This document shows positions 50,562 through 60,660 of a stretch of DNA of 64,000 bases, in pieces. Position 1 is the stretch's first letter; every line of letters starts with the position of its first letter. Under the pieces are notes generated by a model. The model did no database searches. It was given only the letters and a program-made list of their open reading frames with translations, and was not told the origin of the DNA. Source of the stretch: Janthinobacterium sp. B9-8. GTDB taxonomy: Bacteria > Pseudomonadota > Gammaproteobacteria > Burkholderiales > Chitinibacteraceae. A program made the position numbers and the translations under genes. The stretch lies in contig NZ_CP014222.1 of NCBI RefSeq assembly GCF_000969645.2, forward strand, positions 3,351,740 to 3,415,739, in the 5' to 3' direction.

Positions 50562-50582
50562 AAAAAACCCGCGTGAGCGGGA
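50562..50582 (-). terminator. Terminator after cold-shock copy 2
   Basis: CCCGC-TCAC-GCGGG followed by six T residues on the minus strand, about 20 bases beyond the stop codon of copy 2. Confidence 0.85.
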
Positions 50583-50603
50583 TACCATATCACCTAGTTG
50601 CGA

Positions 50604-50807
50604 TTAAGCAGCTTGGATGTTAGAGGCTTGTTTGCCTTTAGCACCATTGGTGATCTCGAAAGAAACGCGTTGGCCTTCTTTCAAGGTTTTGAAGCCTGGC
50701 ATGTTGATCGCGGAGAAGTGAGCGAAGATGTCTTCGCCGCCTTCGTCTGGAGTAACAAAGCCGAAGCCTTTAGAATCATTGAACCACTTAACAGTGCCCA
50801 GAGCCAT
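50604..50807 (-). CDS. Cold-shock protein (copy 2)
   Basis: A 67-residue cold-shock-domain protein with the same RNP motifs as copy 1 ([17 protein letters not shown]) and identical apart from glutamate at about position 51. Coding DNA is also nearly identical, which points to recent duplication or gene conversion. It is transcribed first of the two, from a promoter about 150 bases upstream, and divergently from clpS-clpA. Confidence 0.95.
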   Translation of the reverse strand: MALGTVKWFNDSKGFGFVTPDEGGEDIFAHFSAINMPGFKTLKEGQRVSFEITNGAKGKQASNIQAA

Positions 50808-50965
50808 TTGGGGTCTTTCCTATCAACTTGTAAAACATGAACCGCCTCGAAGAGGCACCATGAGGTTTGAGGTCCAAGACCAGCAAAACGGCCAAACCGG
50901 TACTGCAGAAACTTGTACATCAAACTCGAGCCACCTTTTTACGCGACTTTTACACCGGAGGTCAA
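50808..50965 (-). promoter_or_regulatory. Promoter and long leader of cold-shock copy 2
   Basis: TTGACC (50960-50965) and TAAAAA (50936-50941) are 18 bases apart on the minus strand. The resulting leader of about 120 bases ends in a GCCTC-TTC-GAGGC hairpin, TTCATGTTTTA and GATAGGAA. Long structured leaders are typical of cold-induced csp genes. Confidence 0.6.
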
Positions 50966-51115
50966 GTAAAATTCTAAAAATAGATGGTTATACTCAATAA
51001 AAAAACCACAACGAAAAGAGTATGCACACCATCCACCCATGTTCATGCAGATCAGAGCTTGAAAAAGAACAGGGGCGGACCAAAATGATTATAAACCACA
51101 TGATATGGTAGAAAA

Positions 51116-51427
51116 ATGCCTGCACAGCATCAAACCGATGCCGAACTTAATCAGCAATCGACACTCTCACCACCACCCGCTTTGTGGCGTGTACTTCTGC
51201 TAAACGATGACTTTACACCGATGGATTTTGTCATCAATGTATTAGAAAAATTTTTTGGAATGAACCGTGAACGGGCTACGCAAGTTATGCTTAAAGTTCA
51301 CACTGAGGGTCGCGGGATGTGTGGGGTATTCCCCAAGGACATTGCGTCCACTAAGGTCGCAGAAGTCAGCCAGTATTCCAGGCAACATCAGCAGCCACTG
51401 CAATGCACAATGGAGGTGAACGAATGA
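51116..51427 (+). CDS. clpS: ATP-dependent Clp protease adaptor ClpS
   Basis: Adaptor that delivers N-degron substrates to ClpAP. The 103 residues have a flexible N-terminal extension. The ClpS core follows: [20 protein letters not shown] (about 24-43) with the N-end-rule pocket residues, then [21 protein letters not shown] with the conserved histidine. Its stop overlaps the clpA start (ATGA). The csp/clpS/clpA layout matches E. coli cspD-clpSA. Confidence 0.96.
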   Translation: MPAQHQTDAELNQQSTLSPPPALWRVLLLNDDFTPMDFVINVLEKFFGMNRERATQVMLKVHTEGRGMCGVFPKDIASTKVAEVSQYSRQHQQPLQCTMEVNE

Positions 51428-53688
51428 TTGCCCAAGAACTAGAAGTCAGCCTCCACATGGCCTTTACGGATGCGAGGCAAAAGCGCCACGAGTACATTAC
51501 CGTGGAACATCTCTTACTTGCGCTGCTAGATAACCCATCCGCAGCCGAGGTCTTACGCGCTTGCGGCGCACACATGGATGAGCTACGTCGCCTGCTCGGA
51601 GATTTTGTGAAGGAACACACACCTGTCGTATCCGGCGATGGTGAAGTAGAAACCCAACCAACCATTGGCTTTCAGCGTGTTATACAGCGCGCTATTTTGC
51701 ACGTGCAATCTTCGGGTAAAAAAGAAGTGACCGGGGCCAATGTACTGGTTGCGATCTTTGGCGAAAAAGACAGCCACGCTGTTTACTACCTGCATCAACA
51801 AGCGATTACCCGTCTCGATGTAGTCAATTTTATAGCGCATGGCATCGCAAAATCGACCAGCTCACAACAGCCCATTCCGCGCACCGAACAAAATGAAGAA
51901 CACGAAGAAGAAACTAGCACGGGTGGAGCACTCAGTAGTTTTACTGAAAACTTAAACCAGCAAGCCATTGCTGGGCGCATTGATCCGCTGATCGGTCGTG
52001 AGCACGAGCTAGAGCGTGTTATTCAAACGCTTTGCCGTCGCCGCAAAAACAACCCTTTGTTGGTCGGTGAAGCAGGCGTAGGTAAAACGGCGATTGCTGA
52101 AGGGCTTGCTCGTCGTATTGTCGAAGGCAATGTGCCTGACGTACTCAAAGATGCCACCGTTTATGGTTTAGATATGGGCGCCCTGCTAGCAGGTACCAAA
52201 TATCGCGGCGATTTTGAACAACGCCTGAAAGCTGTTATCAAACAGCTGCAAGAAGAACGTAATGCGGTACTGTTTATTGATGAGATTCACACACTGGTCG
52301 GCGCTGGTGCAGCTTCTGGTGGCACCTTAGATGCCTCCAACCTGCTAAAACCCGCACTCTCTAACGGCACTTTAAAATGCATTGGAGCGACGACTTATAC
52401 CGAGTATCGCGGCATTTTCGAGAAAGATAACGCCTTATCACGCCGTTTTCAAAAAATCGACGTGCCTGAGCCAACTGTTGAGCAAACGATTGAAATCCTT
52501 AAAGGCTTAAAAGATAAATTTGAACAACACCACGGTGTGAAATACACCTTGGCGGCTCTGACCACGGCAGCAGAACTTTCAGCCAAGTATATCAACGATA
52601 GACACTTGCCGGATAAAGCGATTGATGTAATAGATGAGGCCGGTGCTGCGCAAAAGATTTTGCCAAAATCAAAGCAAAAGAAAACCATTAACAAGCACGA
52701 GATCGAAGAAATCGTTGCCAAGATTGCACGAATTCCACCTAAGAGTGTGTCGACAGACGACCGGAATACGCTTAAAACGCTGGAAAGCGATCTTAAACAT
52801 GTGGTGTTTGGTCAGGAAAAAGCCATTGAGTCCGTAGCTACTTCAATCAAGATGGCGCGTGCTGGCTTGGGTAATCCACAAAAACCAATCGGTGCCTTCT
52901 TATTCAGCGGCCCGACCGGCGTAGGTAAAACAGAAGTCGCTCGCCAGCTAGCCTATACGATGGGTATTGAGTTACTGCGCTTTGATATGTCCGAGTATAT
53001 GGAGCGGCATGCGGTCAGCCGTTTAATTGGTGCACCTCCGGGATATGTTGGCTTTGAACAAGGCGGCTTACTCACCGAAGCCATCACAAAACATCCTTAT
53101 GCAGTATTGCTGCTTGATGAAATCGAGAAAGCGCATCCGGACATCTTTAATGTGCTGTTGCAAGTGATGGATCACGGCACGCTCACTGACAACAATGGGC
53201 GTAAAGCAGACTTCAGAAATGTAGTGATCGTCATGACCACCAACACGGGTGCGGAAACACTCAATAAGTCGGTAATTGGCTTCACGACCAGCAAGCAGAC
53301 GGGCGATGAAATGCAAGAAATTAAACGCATGTTCACCCCGGAGTTCCGTAACCGCTTAGATGCCATTATTCCTTTCGCCCCACTCTCGCATGAAATTATT
53401 ATGCAAGTCGTGGATAAATTCCTGATTCAACTTGAAGTACAGTTGCAAGAGAAAAAAGTAGAAGCGCACTTTACACCGGCTTTGAAAACCCATCTTGCAG
53501 CCGAAGGTTTTGACCCGCTAATGGGGGCAAGGCCTATGGCTAGATTGATTCAGGATACAATCCGCAAAGCACTAGCCGATGAATTATTATTTGGCCGTTT
53601 AATTCATGGCGGCGAAGTGACCATTGATATTGATGATGATGGGAAAGTCCGTTTGGAAATTCCAAACAAAGAAGCAATCCCAGCCTGA
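51424..53688 (+). CDS. clpA: ATP-dependent Clp protease ATPase subunit ClpA
   Basis: AAA+ unfoldase of the ClpAP protease. The 754 residues (E. coli 758) contain the N-terminal ClpS-binding repeats (about 1-150). The first AAA module has Walker A GEAGVGKT (about 213) and Walker [11 protein letters not shown]. The second has GPTGVGKT (about 494) and [28 protein letters not shown] contains the arginine finger region. AGGTG upstream supports ATG 51424. Coupled to clpS by a 4-bp overlap and followed by a strong terminator. Confidence 0.97.
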   Translation: MIAQELEVSLHMAFTDARQKRHEYITVEHLLLALLDNPSAAEVLRACGAHMDELRRLLGDFVKEHTPVVSGDGEVETQPTIGFQRVIQRAILHVQSSGKKEVTGANVLVAIFGEKDSHAVYYLHQQAITRLDVVNFIAHGIAKSTSSQQPIPRTEQNEEHEEETSTGGALSSFTENLNQQAIAGRIDPLIGREHELERVIQTLCRRRKNNPLLVGEAGVGKTAIAEGLARRIVEGNVPDVLKDATVYGLDMGALLAGTKYRGDFEQRLKAVIKQLQEERNAVLFIDEIHTLVGAGAASGGTLDASNLLKPALSNGTLKCIGATTYTEYRGIFEKDNALSRRFQKIDVPEPTVEQTIEILKGLKDKFEQHHGVKYTLAALTTAAELSAKYINDRHLPDKAIDVIDEAGAAQKILPKSKQKKTINKHEIEEIVAKIARIPPKSVSTDDRNTLKTLESDLKHVVFGQEKAIESVATSIKMARAGLGNPQKPIGAFLFSGPTGVGKTEVARQLAYTMGIELLRFDMSEYMERHAVSRLIGAPPGYVGFEQGGLLTEAITKHPYAVLLLDEIEKAHPDIFNVLLQVMDHGTLTDNNGRKADFRNVVIVMTTNTGAETLNKSVIGFTTSKQTGDEMQEIKRMFTPEFRNRLDAIIPFAPLSHEIIMQVVDKFLIQLEVQLQEKKVEAHFTPALKTHLAAEGFDPLMGARPMARLIQDTIRKALADELLFGRLIHGGEVTIDIDDDGKVRLEIPNKEAIPA

Positions 53689-53699
53689 TCTATTTCAAA

Positions 53700-53732
53700 C
53701 AAAAGCCCCGCCTGTAAGACGGGGCTTTTTTA
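53700..53732. terminator. Bidirectional terminator, clpA / mscS
   Basis: AAAAGCCCCG/CGGGGCTTTT around CCTGTAAGA with flanking A- and T-runs, between convergent genes. Confidence 0.93.
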
Positions 53733-53748
53733 TGCGGTATTAGCGGCC

Positions 53749-54573
53749 CTAACTTTGTTGCTGCACCACAACAGTTTGAGCAGGCATTGGTACAGGGAAT
53801 CCTGCCGCTGCCAAACTCTCTTTAATGGTGCGATTCGTATCAAAATAAACTTGCCAGTAATAATCATTATGGCAATAGGGGCGCACCACCAAGACCGGCC
53901 CGACCAAATTAAACTCAATAATTTCCACATCAACTTTAGGCTCAGCGAGCACATTAGGAATAGCTGCAATTTTTTCACGCAAGATTTGCATTGCTGCGGC
54001 ATGATTCGTACTACCCGCCAATTGCGCTTTTAAATCAACGCGGCGAAATGGATTAAGGGTAAAATTTTGAATATTATCGGAAAAAATTTTGTTATTTCCA
54101 ACCAAAGTCATCACGTTGTCAGGCGTATTAATCATAGTGGAAAACAAACCAATTTCACTCACCGTGCCCACAATTCCTGCAACGGCCACAAAATCACCAA
54201 CCTTAAACGGACGCAATACAATAATAAATGCGCCAGCCGCAAAATTAGCCAATAAACCAGACCATGCCATCCCAATTGCGATACCACCCGCAGCAATTAA
54301 AGCGGCAAAGGTAGTGGTCTGAATACCGCAATAACCCAAAATACCAATCACCAATAGAATATTCAGCGTAACAGTAATTACAGACCCAACATAACGTAAT
54401 ACAGTGGGATCAACCTTTTGCTTACCTAAAGAGTTTTGTACCAAACGCACCGCCAAACCAATAAGCCAGCGGCCAATGACCCAAAAGGCAATCGCGGCAA
54501 TCACTTTCACGCCAAATTCAGCCACATAGCCCATCGCTAGGTCTTGATATTTTTGAACCCAAGTTGCATCCAT
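53749..54573 (-). CDS. mscS: Small-conductance mechanosensitive channel (MscS family)
   Basis: Inner-membrane channel that opens on hypo-osmotic shock. The 274 residues have three membrane segments (about 18-40, 62-84, 90-125). The pore-lining TM3 is rich in Gly and Ala: ALIAAGGIAIGMAWSGLLAN then FAAGAFI. A beta domain with RPFKVGDFVAV and a mixed C-terminal domain follow. Length and layout match E. coli MscS (286). It is convergent with clpA and shares its terminator. xerD lies upstream on the same strand, 63 bp away. Confidence 0.92.
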   Translation of the reverse strand: MDATWVQKYQDLAMGYVAEFGVKVIAAIAFWVIGRWLIGLAVRLVQNSLGKQKVDPTVLRYVGSVITVTLNILLVIGILGYCGIQTTTFAALIAAGGIAIGMAWSGLLANFAAGAFIIVLRPFKVGDFVAVAGIVGTVSEIGLFSTMINTPDNVMTLVGNNKIFSDNIQNFTLNPFRRVDLKAQLAGSTNHAAAMQILREKIAAIPNVLAEPKVDVEIIEFNLVGPVLVVRPYCHNDYYWQVYFDTNRTIKESLAAAGFPVPMPAQTVVVQQQS

Positions 54574-54636
54574 TCTCTATCTCCCCAAACCGCCGAACGG
54601 CGGGTTAGTTATGAGATTAGCATATAGATATTGTTC

Positions 54637-55554
54637 TTATGAACGAGAACCACGAGGGTGGTGCTCTTTATGCAACGATTTTAAACGTGCCGTTGCTACG
54701 TGCGTATAAATTTGAGTCGTCGTAATATCTGCGTGCCCCAATAACATTTGCACAACACGCAAATCAGCACCGTGATTCAACAAATGCGTTGCAAATGCGT
54801 GCCGCAAAACGTGCGGGCTTAAGTGACTGGCGTCTATTCCTGCTGCAGCAGCATACTGCTTGATAATGTACCAAAACCCTTGTCGAGTAAGCGGCCTGCC
54901 ACGCTGGTTCACAAATGCCTCAGCTACTTGGTGAATGCCTACTAAAGCCGGGCGAGAACGAGCTAAATATTGCTCAAGCCAATCGGCGGCTACCTCTCCC
55001 ATAGGTACCAAGCGCTGTTTACCGCCCTTACCCGCCAAAATCTGCACATAGCGTTCACGTAACTTTATTTGGCCCAAAGGAAGGGTCACCAACTCAGAGA
55101 CACGTAAGCCTGTCGCATACATTAGCTCCAGCATTGCCCGATCTCGTAGACCACCGGCCTGATCCAGCTCAGGAGCAAGCAAAAGCGCCTCTATCCGTTC
55201 TTCGTCCAGCGCCCTGGGTAAAGGCCGTACACGCTTAGGAGCAGTCAGCTCAGCTGTTGGATCAAAAATCGCTTGCCCAGATAAAATCCAGTGCCGATAA
55301 AATTTTCGCAAGCTAGCCATACGTCTAGCCAGTGTTGCAGCTTTCATATCCCGTGCTTGCCTAGCCAAAAAAGCCTGCACGCACTCACGATCTGCAGCAA
55401 GCAAATCGCAACGTCGCTCCAATGCCAACCAATTCGCCCAGATTAATAAATCACGCCGATAGCTATCAATCGTATTCTTAGACAGCTGATCACTCAGCCA
55501 GACTGCATCTAAAAACTCGTCAATCAAAACCAACTGCTCATTCCCTTGATTCAT
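54637..55554 (-). CDS. xerD: Tyrosine recombinase XerD
   Basis: Site-specific recombinase resolving chromosome dimers at dif with XerC. The 305 residues have the SAM-like N-terminal DNA-binding domain (about 8-95). The catalytic domain carries Arg in YATGLRVSELV (about 156), Lys in AGKGGKQRLVP, His-x2-Arg in SPHVLRHAFATHLLNHG, His in LLGHADITTTQIYTHV and the nucleophile Tyr in the same segment. GADLRVVQMLLGH favours XerD over XerC. It overlaps ogt by 4 bp. Confidence 0.93.
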   Translation of the reverse strand: MNQGNEQLVLIDEFLDAVWLSDQLSKNTIDSYRRDLLIWANWLALERRCDLLAADRECVQAFLARQARDMKAATLARRMASLRKFYRHWILSGQAIFDPTAELTAPKRVRPLPRALDEERIEALLLAPELDQAGGLRDRAMLELMYATGLRVSELVTLPLGQIKLRERYVQILAGKGGKQRLVPMGEVAADWLEQYLARSRPALVGIHQVAEAFVNQRGRPLTRQGFWYIIKQYAAAAGIDASHLSPHVLRHAFATHLLNHGADLRVVQMLLGHADITTTQIYTHVATARLKSLHKEHHPRGSRS

Positions 55555-56036
55555 ACCGCAACACCCTCATGGCTTAGCAACCAGCGCTTAATAGGCAACC
55601 AATCTACGCCATGACGACCTGCATTAAACCCACCTAAACCTGCCGCAGCCACAACCCGATGACAGGGAATCAGTAATGGCAAAGGATTTCGTCCACAAGC
55701 CCCCCCTACGGCGCGAGGACTAGAATGAATACGCTTAGAAATATCTGCATAGGTTTGCAACTGGCCAACAGGAATCGCCGCAATTTCAGCCAGAACTTTC
55801 TTTTGATGCTCACTTACCGACAAAGCCCAAGGCAAATCAAAAGTAAAACCCGGATTTTGGAAATAGGCCTCCAACTGACGGGCAACATCTTGCAGCAGAG
55901 GACTTATTGCCAGCTGCAAAGGTAAAGACTTTGGGAGAAATTCGACTAGAACGAGGTGCTCATCGCGCTCAGCAAGCCCTAAGTGGCCAACAGGGCTAGA
56001 GATAACAGCATAAGAATCTGTACTTTCGATACGCAT
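55551..56036 (-). CDS. ogt: Methylated-DNA-[protein]-cysteine S-methyltransferase
   Basis: Suicide repair enzyme removing alkyl groups from O6-guanine. The 161 residues contain the acceptor cysteine in LLIPCHRVVAAAGLGGF (about 125), the helix-turn-helix arginine region SSPRAVGGACGRNP and IPVGQLQTYADIS. It has a single domain without AdaA, so repair and not regulation is likely. Upstream of and overlapping xerD by 4 bp. The symbol ogt versus ada-type is by length and architecture. Confidence 0.92.
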   Translation of the reverse strand: MRIESTDSYAVISSPVGHLGLAERDEHLVLVEFLPKSLPLQLAISPLLQDVARQLEAYFQNPGFTFDLPWALSVSEHQKKVLAEIAAIPVGQLQTYADISKRIHSSPRAVGGACGRNPLPLLIPCHRVVAAAGLGGFNAGRHGVDWLPIKRWLLSHEGVAV

Positions 56037-56062
56037 AACAAACCCAGATGTTATGGAAACGA

Positions 56063-56088
56063 AAACGCGGGCACTGGGCCCGCGTTTG
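56063..56088 (-). terminator. Terminator of the rpsP-rimM-trmD-rplS operon
   Basis: AAACGCGGGC/GCCCGCGTTT with a four- to five-base loop. On the minus strand it is followed by TTTTCGTTT, about 25 bases after the rplS stop. Confidence 0.85.
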
Positions 56089-56110
56089 AATACTGTATTG
56101 CTTAAATAAA

Positions 56111-56494
56111 TTAAGCAGCAGCTTTTGCAACAACCTTGCGAGCTGGCAACTTTTCCTTGATACGTGCGGACTTGCCTGAACGATCACGGAGGTAGTAAAG
56201 CTTAGCACGACGTACATCGCCGCGACGCTTCACTTCGATACCAGCCACCAGTGGAGAGTAAGTTTGGAAAGTACGCTCAACACCCATACCTGCGGAAATT
56301 TTACGCACGATAAAGGAGCTATTCAGGCCGCGATTACGCTTAGCAATCACAACGCCTTCATAAGCCTGCAGACGCTCACGTGTACCTTCCTTAACCTTGA
56401 CCTGAACGATCACGGTATCGCCAGGGGCGAATTCAGGAATAGTCTTGGCTAAGCGAGCGATTTCTTCTTGCTCAAGTTGTTGAATCAAATTCAT
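56111..56494 (-). CDS. rplS: 50S ribosomal protein L19
   Basis: Large-subunit protein at the 30S-50S interface. The 127 residues match L19: [58 protein letters not shown] and [20 protein letters not shown]. The Ala/Lys-rich tail is slightly longer than E. coli L19 (115). Last gene of the operon, 40 bp after trmD. Confidence 0.97.
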   Translation of the reverse strand: MNLIQQLEQEEIARLAKTIPEFAPGDTVIVQVKVKEGTRERLQAYEGVVIAKRNRGLNSSFIVRKISAGMGVERTFQTYSPLVAGIEVKRRGDVRRAKLYYLRDRSGKSARIKEKLPARKVVAKAAA

Positions 56495-56534
56495 GGGTAT
56501 TACTCCAATGTGAAGCTTGTTCCTTCAAAGGTGG

Positions 56535-57326
56535 TCAAACCACCTGATCTTGGCTCATCGCCAGATCCGCCTTAAATTCGGCCAGAAGACGAGCCTCCTC
56601 TTTTGATAGCTGTCGCTTTTTCAACAAGTCAGGTCTGCGCAATAGCGTACGACCTAAAGACTGTTTTAAGCGCCAGCGCCGTATCAGTGCATGGTTTCCT
56701 GAAAGTAAGACTTCCGGTACGCTCATACCTAGATAATTTTCGGGACGGGTATAATGCGGGCAATCCAGCAACCCATCCACAAATGAATCTTCTTCTGCAC
56801 TCGCTGCAGTGTTAAGTACACCCGGTAATTGGCGGATGATGGCATCCATCAAAACCATTGCAGGCAACTCTCCACCTGAGAGCACATAATCGCCGACCGA
56901 GATTTCCTCGTCGATCTGGCGATCCAGCAAACGCTCATCAACACCTTCGTAACGACCACATAACAAGACCAAACCCGGCTTTTGGGCCAGCTCTAAGACC
57001 TTATCATGCGTTAATGCCGCCCCTTGGGGAGATAAATAGACGGTATGCGTTGTAGCAACACCGGCTTCACGCTGCCTATTTTTAGCTGCTTCAAGCGCAC
57101 TTTCCAGCGGCTCTGGCAACATCACCATACCGGGGCCACCACCATAAGGCCGGTCGTCCACAGTACGATGTTTGTCTACGGTGAAATCACGTGGATTCCA
57201 GCTACTTAGTCCGAAAAGACCTAATTCAACCGCCCGCCGGGTAATACCGTAGCGGGTAATTGCCTCAAACATCTCTGGAAACAAAGTAACCACATCAAAG
57301 TGGTAAACTTCAGCCTTAGTAATCAA
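56535..57326 (-). CDS. trmD: tRNA (guanine-N1-)-methyltransferase TrmD
   Basis: SPOUT-fold enzyme forming m1G37 in tRNAs, essential for reading-frame maintenance. Motifs: [40 protein letters not shown] and [20 protein letters not shown], the knot region. The only sensible start in the family position is TTG at 57326, 11 bases inside the rimM gene, giving 263 residues (E. coli 255). No ATG or GTG occurs nearby in frame, so translation probably depends on coupling to rimM. Confidence 0.94.
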   Translation of the reverse strand: MITKAEVYHFDVVTLFPEMFEAITRYGITRRAVELGLFGLSSWNPRDFTVDKHRTVDDRPYGGGPGMVMLPEPLESALEAAKNRQREAGVATTHTVYLSPQGAALTHDKVLELAQKPGLVLLCGRYEGVDERLLDRQIDEEISVGDYVLSGGELPAMVLMDAIIRQLPGVLNTAASAEEDSFVDGLLDCPHYTRPENYLGMSVPEVLLSGNHALIRRWRLKQSLGRTLLRRPDLLKKRQLSKEEARLLAEFKADLAMSQDQVV

Positions 57327-57843
57327 GGCCCCAATCCACAGAGATTGTTTTAGCAGCAAGATCAACCTTAAGCACAACATGAGCTACAAAAGGTAGCAGA
57401 CGCTCGGTCTGGCCATCTTTCACAACAATCACATCGTTAGCACCGGTTTCAAACAAGTTATCCACAACACCAAGCCTCTCGCCTTGCAAATTGATAACAT
57501 CCAAGCCGATTAAATCGACCCAGTAGTGTTCATCACTTGCAGGGGCTGGCAACAGGCTACGGGAAACAGCAATTTTACAACTCTTTAGGGCAAATGCCGC
57601 ATCGCGATCATTAACACCTTCAAGCTGAGCAGCTAGTTTCTTTGTATGAACTTGACCTTCTACAAGCGTATAAGCTTGCCATTGACCATCACGACCGATC
57701 CACCAAGTGTCGTAGTCAAAAAGACTATCGGCATCTTCGGTATCACCAACCAAGTTGATCCAGCCATGTACACCAAAAGCCCCACTTACATAGCCCATGA
57801 TCAAAAGATCATCAGGCACCGGCAGCGAAGCCCGCTTTTGCAT
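57316..57843 (-). CDS. rimM: Ribosome maturation factor RimM
   Basis: Binds S19 and assists 30S head maturation. The 175 residues have the N-terminal barrel ([18 protein letters not shown], about 15-32) and the C-terminal PRC-barrel ([21 protein letters not shown], in outline, and [12 protein letters not shown] then LLPFV). ATG 57843 is 15 bases after the rpsP stop; a TTG at 57861 overlapping that stop is an alternative. No strong ribosome site, suggesting coupled translation. Second gene of rpsP-rimM-trmD-rplS. Confidence 0.95.
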   Translation of the reverse strand: MQKRASLPVPDDLLIMGYVSGAFGVHGWINLVGDTEDADSLFDYDTWWIGRDGQWQAYTLVEGQVHTKKLAAQLEGVNDRDAAFALKSCKIAVSRSLLPAPASDEHYWVDLIGLDVINLQGERLGVVDNLFETGANDVIVVKDGQTERLLPFVAHVVLKVDLAAKTISVDWGLDY

Positions 57844-57857
57844 AGTCACGGCTTGAA

Positions 57858-58118
57858 TCAAGCAGCAGCAACAGCAGCTGGCTTGTAGTTCTTCAGCAGC
57901 TTGGCAACGGAGTCAGAAGCTTGCGCACCAACGCCAACCCAGTAGCTTACGCGGTCCATAGCTAGACGCACGCCTTCTTCACCATCTTTGGCGAGTGGGT
58001 TGTAAAAGCCAAGACGCTCAACAAAGCGACCATCACGACGATTACGGGAGTCGGTTACAACAACATTGTAAAACGGACGGTTTTTAGCACCGCCGCGGGA
58101 AAGACGAATAACAACCAT
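57858..58118 (-). CDS. rpsP: 30S ribosomal protein S16
   Basis: Small-subunit assembly protein of 86 residues. [20 protein letters not shown] and [20 protein letters not shown] are classic S16, followed by [21 protein letters not shown]. First gene of the four-gene operon, with a candidate promoter at 58160-58188. Confidence 0.97.
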   Translation of the reverse strand: MVVIRLSRGGAKNRPFYNVVVTDSRNRRDGRFVERLGFYNPLAKDGEEGVRLAMDRVSYWVGVGAQASDSVAKLLKNYKPAAVAAA

Positions 58119-58159
58119 GGCATTAAACCCAATAATGGAGATTAATTTAAAGGGGTTCG

Positions 58160-58188
58160 ATTATGGAACAAAACACCAAACCCCGCAA
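58160..58188 (-). promoter_or_regulatory. Candidate promoter of the rpsP operon
   Basis: On the minus strand TTGCGG (58183-58188) and CATAAT (58160-58165) are 17 bases apart, with a start about 35 bases before rpsP. The -10 is strong and the -35 moderate. Confidence 0.5.
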
Positions 58189-58306
58189 GAATAACCGGCA
58201 AAAGTACAGCAAAAACAATCACGTTGTAAAGCCTAACGTGATATTCGGCAGCCGGTCAGGTTCGAATATTTTAAAAAACCAGCATCGAAAGGAAGCTGAG
58301 CCTTAG
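58163..58306 (+). CDS. Possible 47-aa basic small protein antisense to the ffh-rpsP spacer
   Basis: ATG 58163 is preceded by AAAGGGG with a seven-base gap, a plausible ribosome site. The ORF runs 47 codons (MEQNTKPRKNNRQKYSKNNH at the start, NQHRKEAEP at the end). It is rich in Lys, Arg and Asn, with no membrane segment. It fills most of the 240-bp spacer on the strand opposite both neighbours. It could equally be chance in an A-rich spacer, since its start region coincides with the rpsP -10 box on the other strand. I do not recognise it. Confidence 0.25.
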   Translation: MEQNTKPRKNNRQKYSKNNHVVKPNVIFGSRSGSNILKNQHRKEAEP

Positions 58307-58358
58307 AAACGACAGGCTTATCCTGCAAGTGCCGCACAAAAAAAACAGACCTGTTTGA

Positions 58359-59711
<1,353 letters not shown>

Positions 59712-59766
59712 GAGTATCCTTTGCTTGGCGACCGCCCCAAGAGGGACCTCGCTCTGATAGACTTAT

Positions 59767-60615
59767 ATGATGACCATTTTACCTGAAGTTAGCCCGGCGA
59801 CTTATTTAGCGCTGCTGGCTTTAACCATTTATCTTTTACTTGGCTGGCATTTCTGCCGTAGCCGACTGGCTTTGTCTCGCCCTAAGAGCCCGCTAAGCCC
59901 TGCATTAGAGCAATTTATCTTAATCTGCGGGCTAGCCCTGCACGCTTCGGCACTTTTTCCGCAGCTACTCTGGTCAAGCACCCTTCACTTCGGTGCAGCG
60001 GAAGCATTATCACTCAGCGCCTTTGCCACGCTATGCATTTATTTAAGCGGGCAACTTTTCTGGAAAATGGATGGGCTTCAACCTCCCATGCTCGGTATTG
60101 CTGCGATATTTTTATTTATATCTCAGCTGCTTCCGCAAGGCCACCCAATTACCTACCCCCTAAATGCACTATCCCGCGGGCACTTTTTATTAGCTATGTT
60201 TGCGCATGGCATGCTGCTCAATGCGGCAGGAGTGGCCATTCTAATGCGTTTTGCTGATAGAAATTTACATCAAGCCAAGGCAAGCTCTCTCATTCGCACC
60301 CTTCCGCCCATCATGACGCTTGAGCGACTTATGTTTGCTTGCGTACATTTAGGCTTTATTTTACTGACTTTAGCACTCCTCTCCGGCATCTTTTTTGCGG
60401 AGAAAGTATTTGGGCATGGACTGGTATTTTCACACAAAGTGATCCTGTCTATTGCTGCATGGCTGGTATTTGGCACCTTACTTTTTGGAAGATGGAAGCA
60501 TGGTTGGCGAGGACGTTTTGCCGCCAACTGGACACTCTTTGGCTTTGGCTTGCTATTCCTTGGCTATATAGGCAGCCGTTTTGTTCTTGAAGCGCTACTG
60601 CACCGCCCTTTTTAA
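59767..60615 (+). CDS. ypjD: CcsA-type cytochrome c assembly-like membrane protein YpjD
   Basis: Inner-membrane protein of 282 residues with about eight hydrophobic segments, related to the CcsA/CcmC heme-handling family. Conserved features include histidines in the membrane region (AMFAHGMLLN, about 151) and the C-terminal block HKVILSIAAWLVFGTLLFGR then WRGRFAANWTLFGF, typical of YpjD. Its exact role in heme or cytochrome assembly is not established. Two adjacent ATGs (59767 and 59770) are possible. It is divergent from ffh by only 55 bp and followed by corB, as in E. coli. Confidence 0.88.
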   Translation: MMTILPEVSPATYLALLALTIYLLLGWHFCRSRLALSRPKSPLSPALEQFILICGLALHASALFPQLLWSSTLHFGAAEALSLSAFATLCIYLSGQLFWKMDGLQPPMLGIAAIFLFISQLLPQGHPITYPLNALSRGHFLLAMFAHGMLLNAAGVAILMRFADRNLHQAKASSLIRTLPPIMTLERLMFACVHLGFILLTLALLSGIFFAEKVFGHGLVFSHKVILSIAAWLVFGTLLFGRWKHGWRGRFAANWTLFGFGLLFLGYIGSRFVLEALLHRPF

Positions 60616-60660
60616 ACAGAGCGGCTCACTCCTTTGTAAATTACGGGCATCGCAACGACC

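Noticed and set aside
54637..55554. XerD-like recombinase as an integrase of a genomic island
   Set aside because: Its length and motifs are those of housekeeping XerD, it is coupled to ogt, and no att repeats or island genes surround it.
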